Source: Nemertoderma westbladi (Eukaryota > Xenacoelomorpha > Nemertodermatida > Nemertodermatidae). From it: a stretch of DNA of 64,000 nt. The notes under the pieces were generated by a model. That model was not told the origin of the DNA, made no database searches, and saw only the letters and a program-made list of their open reading frames with translations. Location: contig JAUCBJ010001040.1 of assembly GCA_032718475.1 (NCBI GenBank), forward strand, positions 22,079-86,078. Reading direction: 5' to 3'. This document shows positions 10,151 to 20,939 of this stretch, one piece after another (position 1 is the stretch's first letter; the number at the start of each line of letters is the position of its first letter). The position numbers and the translations under genes were made by a program.

Positions 10151-11466
10151 TTATTGGTGGTGGTTGAAAAGGTTACAATGCAATCCTCTAAAATATCTTT
10201 GTGCCTTCTTCCTCATCATCAGAGGTGGGTCATTAAGAGATGTATCTGATCTTCTGATTGCATGGAACATGCATTCACCATCCCCACAGACATCAACAAG
10301 TGTTAATTCCCTGTCCCTTGCTTCACTTTGAAACAAAAGTAGTTTGCATTGGTCTCTGTACAGCCCAGGAGGTAGAAGGCTGTGATGAAGTTGGAGGGGG
10401 TGGTGGCATGTGAACTTCTTGAGATATTGAACTATCTGTTATACCTGTTCTTGATGGGTTTGTCCTGATTGATGGTTGGGATGATAGAGAAACTTGTTCA
10501 TCAGATGACAAAGGATAGGTTGGTTGTGTAGTTTCCTTGGCACCAAGTGATGTATTGGCTGACAGGGCCACTTTCTGGAGTAGAAATTGTGGAACAGAAC
10601 CATTACCTAATCCTGATCTTGTGACAATTTTATGTCGACCCAAACACTCAACACTGCCGTATTTCTTACTGTTGTAAGGGATCAGCTTATTACACTCTCC
10701 ACAAGTTCTCACAGCCCGTAGACTCTCATGTAACAGTGTTGTTTGTATCTCTATATTAGATGACATTTCACTGATAGACTCCCAATTACTTTTATTGGAA
10801 TCTTCTTTCTGAGCTGCCTGATACTTAACTTTGCAAGATCTACTGCAATATTTCCCTCCTACACGAATAGTTGCAGAGCATGTCCGGCAATATCCTGATT
10901 TCTGCGGCTGCAGATTAGCCACATAACAACCTTTACAAAGGTCCTTCCTCCCTCCTTCGTCTATTATTAATTTTACAGTTCTTACATGTAACATCATCTG
11001 AACTTTTACCATCTAGAACATCCTGCTGACTAATCCAGTCTATTAATCTCTGTTCATCCCAGATGACTCACTTCCACCAGATGAACCTACTTACATAATT
11101 ATTCTTGTTGTGCTGATCTCCACATTTCTGACAATACAAATAATCTCCTCTTTCGATTTGTCTCCAGCATATGGTGCAATAATTTCGTCGGCGACCACTG
11201 CTACGATTATGAGTTGATGTAAGCTCTGGACTAACATTAGTTCTTCCAACCTTTTCCCACTTTTCTGTATTTATATCTTCACTTGCTAGGACATTGGTCC
11301 TAGACTCTGGCAGTGAACTTGGCAGTGAAAATTCCAAACTGTACTGATGGCTGTCAGACATTCGAGATTTATGTTGAGAAATCTTTCGGCGTTTGAAATC
11401 AAACTTCTTACAACATATAAATTTCTTATTGGCTTTAATTATTGGCTTGGCTGGGATTAATTGTCT
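10151..11466 (-). pseudogene. Multi-zinc-ribbon protein with C-terminal OTU-like protease domain
   Basis: Minus-strand frames run in order from 11361: NYCTICWRQIERGDYLYCQKCG, CKGCYVANLQPQKSGYCRTC, GGKYCSRSC and RTCGECNKLIPYNSKKYG-SVEC, giving at least four CxxC-type knuckles. A Ser/Pro-rich linker follows, then LVDVCGDGECMFHAIRRSD and MMRKKAQRYFRG (10151-10336). The last part is the start of an OTU cysteine-protease fold; GDGEC holds the putative catalytic Asp and Cys, while the downstream His half is missing. The frame extends upstream past 11361 (KFICCKKFDFKRRK). Frame changes near 11060 and 10330 make it broken or spliced. OTU domains remove ubiquitin and also occur in transposon proteins. 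Confidence 0.55.
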
Positions 11467-12220
11467 TAAATTGGCAATTTAATTCAATTCATGAGGGGAC
11501 ATGAATTTAAAATATATTCCCGTAAATTTTATTATTTTAATTTTGGATGGGCACCAATTTATTCCAGAACATGTCTGGGGATGTCAACGACTGATTCCAG
11601 AAATTTTGTTTTTTAAGTATATCAGTGGGTGCCACGATATCTTAATCGAATAGAATTTCAGTTGGTCGAATAGTTTAACAGATTTACTGTTAAATGAACA
11701 TCTCCTAATATACATATTATTTGCAAATAACAACACCATATCCAGTACTGATTGTTTAAACAGCGATTAACCAGCGATATTAATCGCATATTTGAACCAC
11801 ATGCGCGCGCAATGGCTGGAGCCATTGTTGGCTGGACGTAGAAATGTGTTGCTAGAACAACAACCAACAGAGACCATCACCAAGTGGCAAGGCAGGTCGT
11901 CCTTATAATAACTTGCAGTCAGCCATTGGTTGTCCTGAACAATGAGTCAGGTATAATGATACAAGCTTCTGTGTTTAAACATTGCGTATTCGAATTCAGT
12001 TTCTCTGATAATGAAGAATAGATATGGGGGAATAGAATATATTTGTTGATGTCATCTCCACCTTGTTTGGAGAACTATAGCTTTGTAAAAACACCAAACG
12101 AAATTGTAACACAAATTTGTGTGGGACCAAACTTTTGTTACGACGGCAAGGGAATTCATGCTCTGTATCCGAGAAATAGGGCTATTTATATTGAACTTCA
12201 ATCCACCTGCAGCAATACTG
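11467..12220. other. AT-rich interval, no gene recognised
   Basis: A plus-strand frame from 12043 and overlapping minus-strand frames have no family features. No structural repeats were noted. Confidence 0.35.
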
Positions 12221-12224
12221 AACA

Positions 12225-12497
12225 ACTTTCTGATTACGAAAAATCGAACCATCGGCTGAAGATGTGGAGGTTGTTTTTCTGCCAACTGGTAGTTCCTATG
12301 TTCCTCCCTTACCAGAGTGTGGGGACAAAAAGGAAGATGCTTTAGTGGAAAACCCTCCTTTAGAATCTACTGGTTATGTCCCAGTTGAACCGGCCAAAGC
12401 AAGTTGTCTTATGGAAGTCCTTGTAGAATTTGGAAATAAAATAGATAGTGGCTCAAACGTTCTGCACAAGTTATCATATTTTGCACCGAATATATAA
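12225..12497 (+). CDS. Unrecognised coding-like stretch
   Basis: One frame remains open to TAA at 12495-12497 and has non-random, hydrophilic composition (PSAEDVEVVFLPTG, PECGDKKEDALVENPPLES, MEVLVEFGNKIDSG). A possible acceptor is ccacctgcag near 12211. No motif identifies it. It could be a terminal exon. Confidence 0.25.
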
Positions 12498-13482
12498 CCC
12501 TGTGATAAGATATGATTTCATTCAAAATTAATAATTTTTCATGGATCTTTTATTAACTAATAAATTAATTGAATTAAACTAATAAAGATGTGAGTTAAAC
12601 CAAAAGGATTACGTTTGGTAACTTCAACAGACTACATACAATTGACCTCCCACAAGGGTGTGTTAAATTTTCAAATTGTTTACTTAGTAATATTATTTAG
12701 CGACAAGTGTAAAATAAATATGTTCGGGTTCATAAATGAGTTCCGGTTAAAGGTATATGATTGCTGATGAGGATACCTTGTCATTTGTAACAGAGGGATC
12801 AGATACCAGTAAGGGCAGTACAATGAAGTTTACCAGAGTTCCTGGGTGGTGTGATCAGATTGATACTGCCAAATATAATAAATTAAAAAACATAGATAAA
12901 AAAAAGACTATTTTACAATGGCTGATTGTGTATGGTGGTGATTTACAGCCACTTTACTCTTTATACATTTACATTATATAATTTAATCTTTCTCCTTTTT
13001 AAAACAGCTGCACAGATTTTACTCTTTACCTTTTTATTAATTAAAGATTGAGATTTTTTTTACTCTTTACATTTTTTAATAACACATATTTTACTCTTTA
13101 CCTTTTTTAAATATATGATGATACACATTTTAGTGTTTTTATTTTATGCCATCGGTGTTAATGTGTTAGTAATAACTGGTACCTGGGTACCTTACTTGTT
13201 CGCTGTGGTCAGTATCTAGCATTGACAACTACTGTATGTGTGGGCATGGGGTGAGCCACATAAGTCCAGGTGAGACTTAGCCTTAGCGTAGGGGTATAAT
13301 TAGTGGACCCATCCGTCGTTCTCGGCAATGTTGAACGTTAATAATTCTAATTAAGTCAGTCAATCTTTCATGAAATGGAACCAAACTTTGTAGTATATAA
13401 AAAGTTTAGAAATTCTATACAGAGACATACTTGTATAGTTCACCTGACAATGTTCATGACATGTTGTTACATGACATGTTCA
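12498..13482. other. AT-rich interval with repeated tactcttta words
   Basis: A 74-codon plus frame (12757-12981, containing STMKFTRVPGWCDQIDTAKY) is protein-like but unidentified. Around 12950-13110 the phrase tttactctttac is repeated four times in degenerate tandem fashion. Confidence 0.35.
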
Positions 13483-13982
13483 TTTGAAATGTATTCCATT
13501 AGAATCAGCGCCCTACAAAACCTGAAAATTTGAATTTATAGCATCGTATAAGTGAATTAAAAATTTTGTGTTCTAACTGAAAAGTGCTGGTTACTTGTTT
13601 TTTTCATTTTTTTCCTAAGCATAGAGGACTAAACAGCCATTTATGGTAATCATATCATTTTTATATATTTTCCAATGTATTTTGCGCCCCAGAAAACCTG
13701 TATTGAAAAACAATTTGCCGAAAAATGTAACTTTCAAATTTTGTGAAAATTGTGCACTACGGTACTTGTAATTTTGGTGCTGCAATATTACCACCCCAGT
13801 ACATTTTTTCGAAAATTTTTTTTTCGGTCGGATCCAGACTAGAGATACCTACGTACAAACAAAAAAAATCAGACGTTTTCGTTAATATTTGTAGATTTTA
13901 GAGGGATGGGTCAATATGACCCCCCCCCCCCCCCCCCCCGGTATTTGTACAGCATTTTATAGCCTGGTACTAATAGGGTTAA
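13483..13982 (-). mobile_element. Truncated piggyBac-like non-autonomous element
   Basis: This stretch is an inverted copy of 58553-59057, matching along its length with scattered substitutions. Its outer end reads taatagggttaa at 13971-13982, the same terminal sequence and TTAA target as the complete element at 58553-60128. The inner tract around gtcaatatgacc has become a 19-C run (13921-13939). The other end is lost at about 13483. Confidence 0.75.
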
Positions 13983-14191
13983 TCTGTATCCTGTCCTGTC
14001 AATCATGAAGTGGAGTGGAAGTGTTGTATATAATTCACAATAGCTATACGTTAGCCTAGCGCAGTTGCTGGCCATATTAAAATGGAGGATTACCCTGTTC
14101 CCACATATTGCAAGGCCAGCCTCTGACGCGATGTACATAAATAAATGAAATATTAACTTGAATTAATTGATAAAGCCCAAACACATTGTTC

Positions 14192-14937
14192 AGTAAGTGA
14201 GAACATGCCCTTGTCACCGCGTTAAGCATAATATACTAGGTTTAGATTCAGAGACCAATTAAGGTGACATAAAAATGGTGGTTTACTGAGTAATATTTCA
14301 GCCAACAGGCATTTATCAAACTCAAACAATCAGATATATCTACCGACAGAGAAGCACAGTACAGACTCAGAATGCAATTCAAATTTCCCTCTAAAGACTA
14401 TTGCACCAAAAAAGCCAGATCGAAAAATAGCACAATCAGAAGATGGCCAGATCGAAAAATAGCACAATCTATATATATACATACAAAAACACCAAGCATT
14501 AACATACATCACGCTAAAGATTTCGATACGGGATGGTAGGTAATATAAACATTATCACGGGTACAAAAAATTTCTTTATATACTTTTTTTATATATTTTC
14601 TACTATTACGACACACGCTAAATTTAGAATAGACTTTTTTCAATCATTTTTTCAATTTGGTGCAATTAAAATTAGAAACATTAAATTAGTTGAAGTACTG
14701 TATATCTTTTTTTCTTTTTTTGGTGCAATAGTCTTTAGAGGGAAATTTGAATTGCATTCTGAGTCTGTACTGTGCTTCTCTGTCGGTAGATATATCTGAT
14801 TGTTTGAGTTTGATAAATGCCTGTTGGCTGAAATATTACTCAGTAAACCACCATTTTTCTGTCACCTTAATTGGTCTCTGAATCTAAACCTAGTATATTA
14901 TGCTTAACGCGGTGACAAGGGCACGTTCTCACTTACT
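14192..14937. mobile_element. Foldback MITE with about 220-bp terminal inverted repeats
   Basis: The left arm 14192-14412 and right arm 14716-14937 are near-perfect reverse complements, beginning AGTAAGTGAGAAC on both outer sides. The roughly 300-bp loop is AT-rich and contains two tandem copies of gccagatcgaaaaatagc (14413 and 14445). There is no transposase. No convincing target duplication was identified, so the superfamily is unknown. Short frames inside the arms are shadows of the repeat. Confidence 0.85.
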
Positions 14938-15407
14938 AAACTGTAACATTTCGCAGGACATTCATTCAATTTCTATAACAAGACGCAATTTTTTTTATTA
15001 TATGGCTGTGTTGTCTGTTTGAAACCGAAAAGGTCGAACCTTACCGTGCCACTTGGTACATAATTGTTAAATACTGTAGATTTAAATTTAATACAAAAGA
15101 TAAATGCGAATTAGGTACCTATAAATATTTATTTGTAATAATCACACTCTTTGAAAACCTGTGGCCCATATGACCCATGCTGCAATTAAACGTGGTAATA
15201 AAACTGAAGTAAAAAGCTCGAATAAATTTAACTTTTAACAAATTATGTTATTTAAATCCAAAAAAACCTGTTAAAAACCAAAAATAATTTTGCTAATGAT
15301 GGGAACCTAATTGTAGTGTCATAGGGATAGTGAATTAAAATTATATTATTATCTATTAACTTAGTATTAATTATTAAATTATTTATACTATTAATTAAAA
15401 AACTTAC
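14938..15407. other. AT-rich interval, nothing recognised
   Basis: No gene, RNA or structured repeat identified. Confidence 0.35.
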
Positions 15408-15409
15408 TC

Positions 15410-15610
15410 TTAGCTGCTCTCCGGTGAAGTAGAGCGACGTAAACTGCCACGATGAAAACACATGTGGCAGTACACGTCGCCAGGAGGCAGGAGAACGTCG
15501 CCCTCAATGGCCCAGGCGGCCGGCCCAGGTTGACGGAAACAGGGGCATTGGCCGCTGGTCCCTTTTAACCCATGGCAAACAGCCCCTCCACATACTCTCT
15601 TCATTGTTGT
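15410..15610 (-). CDS. Small Cys-rich exon, homologous to the first exon at 60629-60853
   Basis: The exon follows an acceptor (TATATTCTAG at 15611) and starts ACAACAATG, with ATG at 15604. It encodes 64 residues: MKRVCGGAVCHGLKGTSGQC then PCFRQPGPAAWAIEGDVLLP, and a His/Cys pair further on. The pattern C-x2-GA-x-C-x-G-x2-G-x4-CxC and a following WxI...V..PG are shared with 60563-60847, as is the exon start AACAATG. The frame ends in TAA at 15412-15410, two bases before a strong donor (GTAAGT), so either the copy is broken or splicing differs. Composition is much more GC-rich than its neighbourhood. Function unknown; probably metal-binding. Confidence 0.45.
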   Translation of the reverse strand, partial: TTMKRVCGGAVCHGLKGTSGQCPCFRQPGPAAWAIEGDVLLPPGDVYCHMCFHRGSLRRSTSPESS

Positions 15611-15611
15611 C

Positions 15612-16057
15612 TAGAATATAAAATGTATAATAAGTGTCATTGACATGGGAATATTCATAAATGAGTGTAGCTCGTGTACATACTGTAATACATTACATTT
15701 TTATCAACAACTGTACTGTTGGTACAAAAGATTATGTATCACGAAATTGAAAGTTTCCTCTGTAGTTATAACGTTGAGAACCAATTAACCAACCTACTAT
15801 CTCACCCTGATAATGCATAACAACATTAAACAAAACCACACACGTTATATAAGATGTAAGAGAGCCAGCCCTAGTTAACAATATTATAAAATATAATATT
15901 AAAAACATATAACTTAAATAAATAATTAATTAAAATTAATAGAACAATAAAAGATTAAACAAATCCGGCGTGACTGCAAATACCGAAATATGAAAAAATC
16001 AACACAATATTAATTAATATTTGTTATTATTATAATAGGCTAAGTAAGGGTTGACAC
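15612..16057. other. AT-rich interval, probably intronic or intergenic
   Basis: Nothing recognised; no open frame of note. Confidence 0.3.
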
Positions 16058-16279
16058 TTATATTAGGAATGCCATCATATAGTAACCCGACTTCAATCTT
16101 TTAACGGGTGGCTGCTGGGTGGTCTTACCGGTACCCTTTTTTTTATGAGCAGTTACTATATTAACTACCACACAGGATAGATGCGCCCGCTCCATAACAG
16201 GTGGCGCAACTATAACCTGTGTGGCAGTTACTACGTTCATATATTTTGGGGGAATTGCCTCATACCTATCCTTATCCAT
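16058..16279 (-). CDS. Candidate terminal exon of an unknown minus-strand gene
   Basis: A minus-strand acceptor (TTTTTAACATTTCAG, just above 16279) opens a 73-codon frame (MDKDRYEAIPPKYMNVV ... HKKKGTGKTTQQPPVKRLK) ending at 16058. Upstream, at about 16402-16475, another open stretch (FLQDKYGSGSKSNILTS ... LPDSRL) ends at a donor (CTG/GTAAATT) and would splice in frame. Together with the PHD-like exon at 17502-17616 these may form one gene. The product is not recognised. Confidence 0.3.
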   Translation of the reverse strand: MDKDRYEAIPPKYMNVVTATQVIVAPPVMERAHLSCVVVNIVTAHKKKGTGKTTQQPPVKRLKSGYYMMAFLI

Positions 16280-16479
16280 CTGAAATGTTAAAAATAATAA
16301 TATCAGTAGGCCTATAGAACAAATATTATAAGTATGAACAAAGTTATGATTGTTATAATTTTCATGCGGTTGAGTAAGAATTTCGCCCGAAAGAGTCTTA
16401 ATTTACCAGTCTTGAGTCTGGCAGCGCTGGTGATGATGATGGAGTAGATGTTAGGATATTGGATTTAGAACCAGAACCA

Positions 16480-17500
16480 TATTTATCTTGGAGGAAGACA
16501 GATGTATCTATAGATATTATGTGTTTTACAGGGGAGCAATTACACAAGATATACATACTATACACAATTTACACAAGAATGAGGAACTGTGTAATCAGGT
16601 GGTGGCTGATAGTTCTCCTTGCCACAATCATCGCAATAACCCCTATAGGGATCCAGCGAATATCCTTCATAACTCATTACATTATTAAAAGTTTATATAC
16701 CTCGGTTAACCAAATACATAAATAATGAAAGTTATAACAAAGTATACCAGTACAGTGTATATTTACGTATAGGGCCTATAGTTCTAGAAGATCTGAAGGT
16801 TCTACCATAAATTTGAGTAGGAGGAAAATTGGTTTGGGGCCCCGTTTTAGAAAGCATGAAACAAGCAATCCATCTAGAATATATTAATAAATTAGAAATT
16901 GAAAAAAGCCCCAATTTTGTGTAAACGACCACACGAAAAGCAAAAGCTACGATTAACTCTAATATAGTGAACAATTAATTATTATAATAATAATTGTCTA
17001 TATTATACCATAAAACTGAATCCATGGAAGAAAAAACAAATAAAAGTCAAGATGTCCATTACTCTATAGTTGAAATTGCAGTAATTGATCAATTATCAGA
17101 AAAAATGACGAAATTTGGTATTTTCAAGCCATTTGTGGAAGGGTCACATTAACTTTAAATTCCAACTACAGATATTTTTGTTAAGTACCATGAATTCTTC
17201 AATATTTGCTGGGAGAAATCTTTTATATATAAAATCTAATTTTTCTCAGCTTTCATCCAAAAATTCTAGTTTGCGGCAAAATTTTCAGATTTGAAATTTG
17301 TTGTGGAGGGGTCAACCTTTATTTTAAAAAGATTTTTCTTTTATTTTCTGAGTTTTCTCAACACAATACCACTTTCTGTAAGAAAGAAAATCTAAAATTA
17401 AAAAAAAAAAAATTTCATTCACCCCTAATGTGTATGTGAATTATTCAAAATTTTGATATTTATAGTTAAGTTTTGGTTTGATTTTTTAACTTATCACTTA
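16480..17500. other. Interval without recognised genes
   Basis: Short frames on both strands around 16459-16974 have no domain signal. The rest is AT-rich, possibly an intron of the minus-strand candidate gene. Confidence 0.3.
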
Positions 17501-17501
17501 C

Positions 17502-17616
17502 CTGTATATCCACACTTTCGATGCTGCCATCTGTTGCATTCATCGCACTGCAAAGCCTGCTGACGAACTGTCACTTCTCTGATACACACAACGCACGTGT
17601 CGGGGTTGGGCATCAT
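17502..17616 (-). CDS. PHD-like zinc-finger exon
   Basis: From ATG 17616 the minus strand reads MMPNPDTCVVCIREVTVRQQ, then ALQCDECNRWQHRKCGYTG, ending at ACAG/GTAAGTG (donor 17502/17501). The spacing C-x2-C...C-x2-C-x4-H-x2-C is that of PHD-type fingers. The variant with QCDxCxRWxHRxC recalls fingers at the N-termini of transposon proteins in invertebrates, including MULE-type ones. The last Cys pair would lie in the next exon. Candidate continuation: the exons at 16.4 and 16.1 kb. Whether host or transposon gene is open. Confidence 0.5.
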
Positions 17617-17682
17617 AAAGAAAATCGAATTACAAAGTGAGACAAATTTTAAAAGAACAACTTGAGACAGCTTAAATAGCAA

Positions 17683-18845
17683 AATATTTAAAAGCGAAAA
17701 TAACTAGCCAAGCAAGTGAAAATGAGCAATGCCAGAACCAGTGGGTGGTAGAGATAGCACACAGCCTGTCCACTTTATCTTGAACTGAACCAATCATATT
17801 AAGCACAACGGAATGACTCACTTTTCTTCTTCTTGTTTAGATAGAGGTGTAACAAACAGGACTAGTTAGAGGCGTAATGATGGCCTCCTGTTCCAGCTTA
17901 TTCTTTACAGTTTACACGCAATCAAATATCCCCATCTTGTATGTCATGTAAGGAAGGTAGCAAAGTGTAGCTTGGTATACAAAGAAAGTAAAATATTGTA
18001 AAAAATAGTGAAAAATATTGCAATAATATCGAACATATGATAACAACAAATGAAATAAACATATTTTCACTGCAGAGTCAGCAAATCAATAATGTTCGCT
18101 TATAATATTAATGAGAGTAAGCGTCACCCAACAACTATTATATGCATTATGACACTATAAATAAAATACGTTACCCCAACCTAGGATATCTCCGGACTAC
18201 CTTTTGTTGTATATCCATATATCTAAAAATGTGTTTTTCTGCATCAGTTAAAATGTCAGTATTCTTTCGGTTAATATACATTTTTGGAATTTCAATAAGA
18301 TTGATATTCTATTTGGTTAAATTTCACACCATTTACATTTTGCTCTATATCCAATGCAACATAATGGAAAGAATGGGAAAATTATCTTCCAATATCGAAA
18401 TGTTGAATAATGTGAATTTTCTAATCGCAACTCTTTGAATTATGCTCTGCTAATTTTAGAGTTTGCGAGTGGATACCGGCAATATACTGTCTCCTTATCT
18501 ATTGTAAACACCCAATACTCTAGGACTTCTAGTAACGAATGGTCTGATACAAACTTTATTACAAGGTGGGACATGTTGTGGAGTGGAGTTGTTCTTAATT
18601 AAACATAGTCAATAAACGCTACAATATAATCTAGTTAATTAAATCAATATATAAGCACTTATTTATACTACTACTAGTACTACTGGTACTGGTAGGAAAA
18701 GACGCGGGAATATCACCTCCACACCATTTTCCATAAGGTCTGCTACCCGTGGTAGTGCAGTAATTACTTAGTACAACACCAACAATAAGACGGAAATATA
18801 AGAAACTGGAAACCTTTTCAACACCGAAAAGATCTTCCAATTTGA
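17683..18845. other. Interval without recognised genes
   Basis: Frames at 18142-18438 (+) and 18631-18840 (-) lack recognisable domains; the latter has a Ser/Thr run from a short repeated triplet (acta/gtact). Otherwise nothing seen. Confidence 0.3.
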
Positions 18846-19316
18846 GTGAAAACCTTCATGAATACTGTCGAAACTCTGTTTTATCAGTTTCGAGCAAGAG
18901 CTGGGTCTGTAGAAAATGAAATGGGAACTATACATAAATCCTATTACAGCAGTAATTTTAAGAAAATGGATGCTGCCAATATGCCACCACCACCTACTGC
19001 CGATGACGATTTACCATCAACCAGTGCGGACAATCAACCCGAAATAGTCTTTCCCTCACCCCCAAGGTCGAGATTGTGGCGCACCTTGGCTATGGAGTAT
19101 ACCCAAATGGATATACAAATTCATCCTGGTAGTCCTTTAGGTCTACAACAAAGTAAAGAAACACAGGTGGAAGATGGCGAGTTTGTTGTAGGGTCTGGGC
19201 GTGTGGGACTACATTCATCAGAAGTTCAGATCTGGTTTGGATTCAATGCTCCCACACTGCTTTCAGCAAGAAATGCAAGATGTGGTGTGAATCGCGATGT
19301 GCAGGATTCGTTGTAA
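18846..19316 (+). CDS. Hypothetical protein, 156 residues
   Basis: The frame from ATG 18846 to TAA 19314-19316 is long for this AT-rich sequence and compositionally protein-like: an N-terminal helix-type stretch, a Pro-rich acidic middle (ANMPPPPTADDDLPSTS, VFPSPPRSRL), and a C-terminal half with VEDGEFVVGSGRVGLHSS. No domain is recognised. The mid-protein MDAANMPPPPTADDDL may be a true internal start at 18966. It could be an exon. Confidence 0.35.
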   Translation: MKTFMNTVETLFYQFRARAGSVENEMGTIHKSYYSSNFKKMDAANMPPPPTADDDLPSTSADNQPEIVFPSPPRSRLWRTLAMEYTQMDIQIHPGSPLGLQQSKETQVEDGEFVVGSGRVGLHSSEVQIWFGFNAPTLLSARNARCGVNRDVQDSL

Positions 19317-20114
19317 ATTCAAATAATCGATCTGTTTTCGAAAGGGCCTACAAAAAATTAATTTCCTATGCAATAAACATAGAAAGTAATATTTCAACTA
19401 GGCCTATTTTATAGATTTTGTTCATCCTATGTAATTTGTATTTAGAATGTAATAATTGATCGTAGCCTATAGTTTCTCGTACTATCTATATCCATATCTA
19501 TATCTATCTATCTATATAATACTAATATACATATACTAGGCTTATACTAATATATAACTTCTTACTATATCATAATAATTTTCGGAACTGTCTTTATTGT
19601 ATTAACATCATAATCAGTGAGTCAGTGCAATATTTGAAATATCATGTATTTTATAACTCTAATTTACTAGGCCTATAGTTTTTGGTTAATAAGAATTAAA
19701 AATATTGACTAAATAAAAGTAAAATAATAAAAATATCTTTATTTTTAAATTTTTTAAATTACATTTTTATCTACACAAATATATTTAGGCCTTTCTATTA
19801 CATTTCTCTGCAATAATCATAGAAAATAATATAGATCAATTATTTGTAAATAAATATATATTGAAGTGCATGAATAAGTGGCATAAAATCGCCTTTGTAA
19901 TTCCTTTTATACGTACAATTTATACATTACATTATATTACACATTATACTTACATATACATATTTTTATGCTTAAAAGATCATTTTCGTTGTGTATTTGC
20001 CATGTTCTTCTTCATGCATGACTCGATTACTGCAACCGAAAAATGGGTACTAAGATTATCTTTGGAACAAACACACAAACACTTCAATGGAAGAAACACT
20101 TTGGAAAAGAAATC
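19317..20114. other. AT-rich interval with (TATC)n-type microsatellite
   Basis: A degenerate tatctata/tatc array lies at about 19485-19515. No gene recognised. Confidence 0.45.
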
Positions 20115-20939
20115 TTAGAAGTTAGGGAACTGGAACCATCCATTCCTAGAGCAACCAAAGCGCAAACCTTGTTTGCAGCATCTACCAGTACAGAATGGCT
20201 CTCCTTTTGGGCCACCACTAACCCATCCTGGGTATAGATTTTCTGCTTTGAATACCACAGCTGGTGGCAATACCACACCACTGGCTGAACCACACCACAT
20301 TACACTGGTTGACGTTTTTGATGAGTGTAATTTTTCATCTGGAAATTTAGTTCCCTTTCGAAACAGAAGGATTTTTCTACCCGGGTTATCCACCATGGCA
20401 GTCTCATCGTAATTAAAAATATTATCTGGTGGAATATCATTAAGGGATGTTGTAAGATTTGAAAATAATTCAACGACCACATTTGATGTTAGGCTATTAG
20501 ATCAATATGGTGAAAGGTTGTTAGCTAAACATGCCGATATATCCTTCGTATGTCGTTTCAAAAAACTACAGACCCACTCACGTCCTGGTAGATTGTCTTT
20601 AAAGCAATTTACCATTACCCCTGCCCTATCTAAATATCCTTTAACAATCAAACGCAAATCCATAGAATCTAGGGGATAACCCCAGTCACCAATTAGACAA
20701 ATAGTATTAACCATGGTTTTTTCTTCATCCGGTTTAAGGGCAGTTTGGCCACCATGTTTTCCAATATGTTGTTTCCGAACTTGGTTGTTAATAGTTTGTT
20801 TTGGTATTCCATACTTCTGTTCTACTTCTCGGTATGTTAACTGTGTATTTATTACATCATTCACTGCTGCAGCTAAATCTTCCTTTGTGTAGTCTGCATA
20901 ATGACGTGCTCCCAACTTCCATTTATGATTACGTGGCAT
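20115..20939 (-). pseudogene. pogo/Tigger-like transposase (psq HTH and DDE start), one in-frame stop
   Basis: From ATG 20939 the protein has a psq-type helix-turn-helix (TYREVEQKYGIPKQTINN), a CENPB-like region (REWVCSFLKRHTKDIS) and, after a TGA at about 20500, the nuclease start IFNYDETAMVDNPG, where the first Asp is present, with SGVVLPPAVVFKAENLY and a WVSGGPKGEPF block. Both halves are in one frame, so a single stop separates them. After GEPF the reading degenerates, and the second Asp and last acidic residue are not seen. Pogo-type transposases insert at TA; no ends were located. A related but different pogo gene lies at 21790-22420. Confidence 0.8.

Noticed and set aside
13911-14138. 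Minus frame containing a Gly run
   Set aside because: The Gly run is the C19 homopolymer; no domain, and it lies across a transposon end.
14330-14799. Two small proteins with the same ending in opposite directions
   Set aside because: They are the two arms of the foldback MITE read outward.
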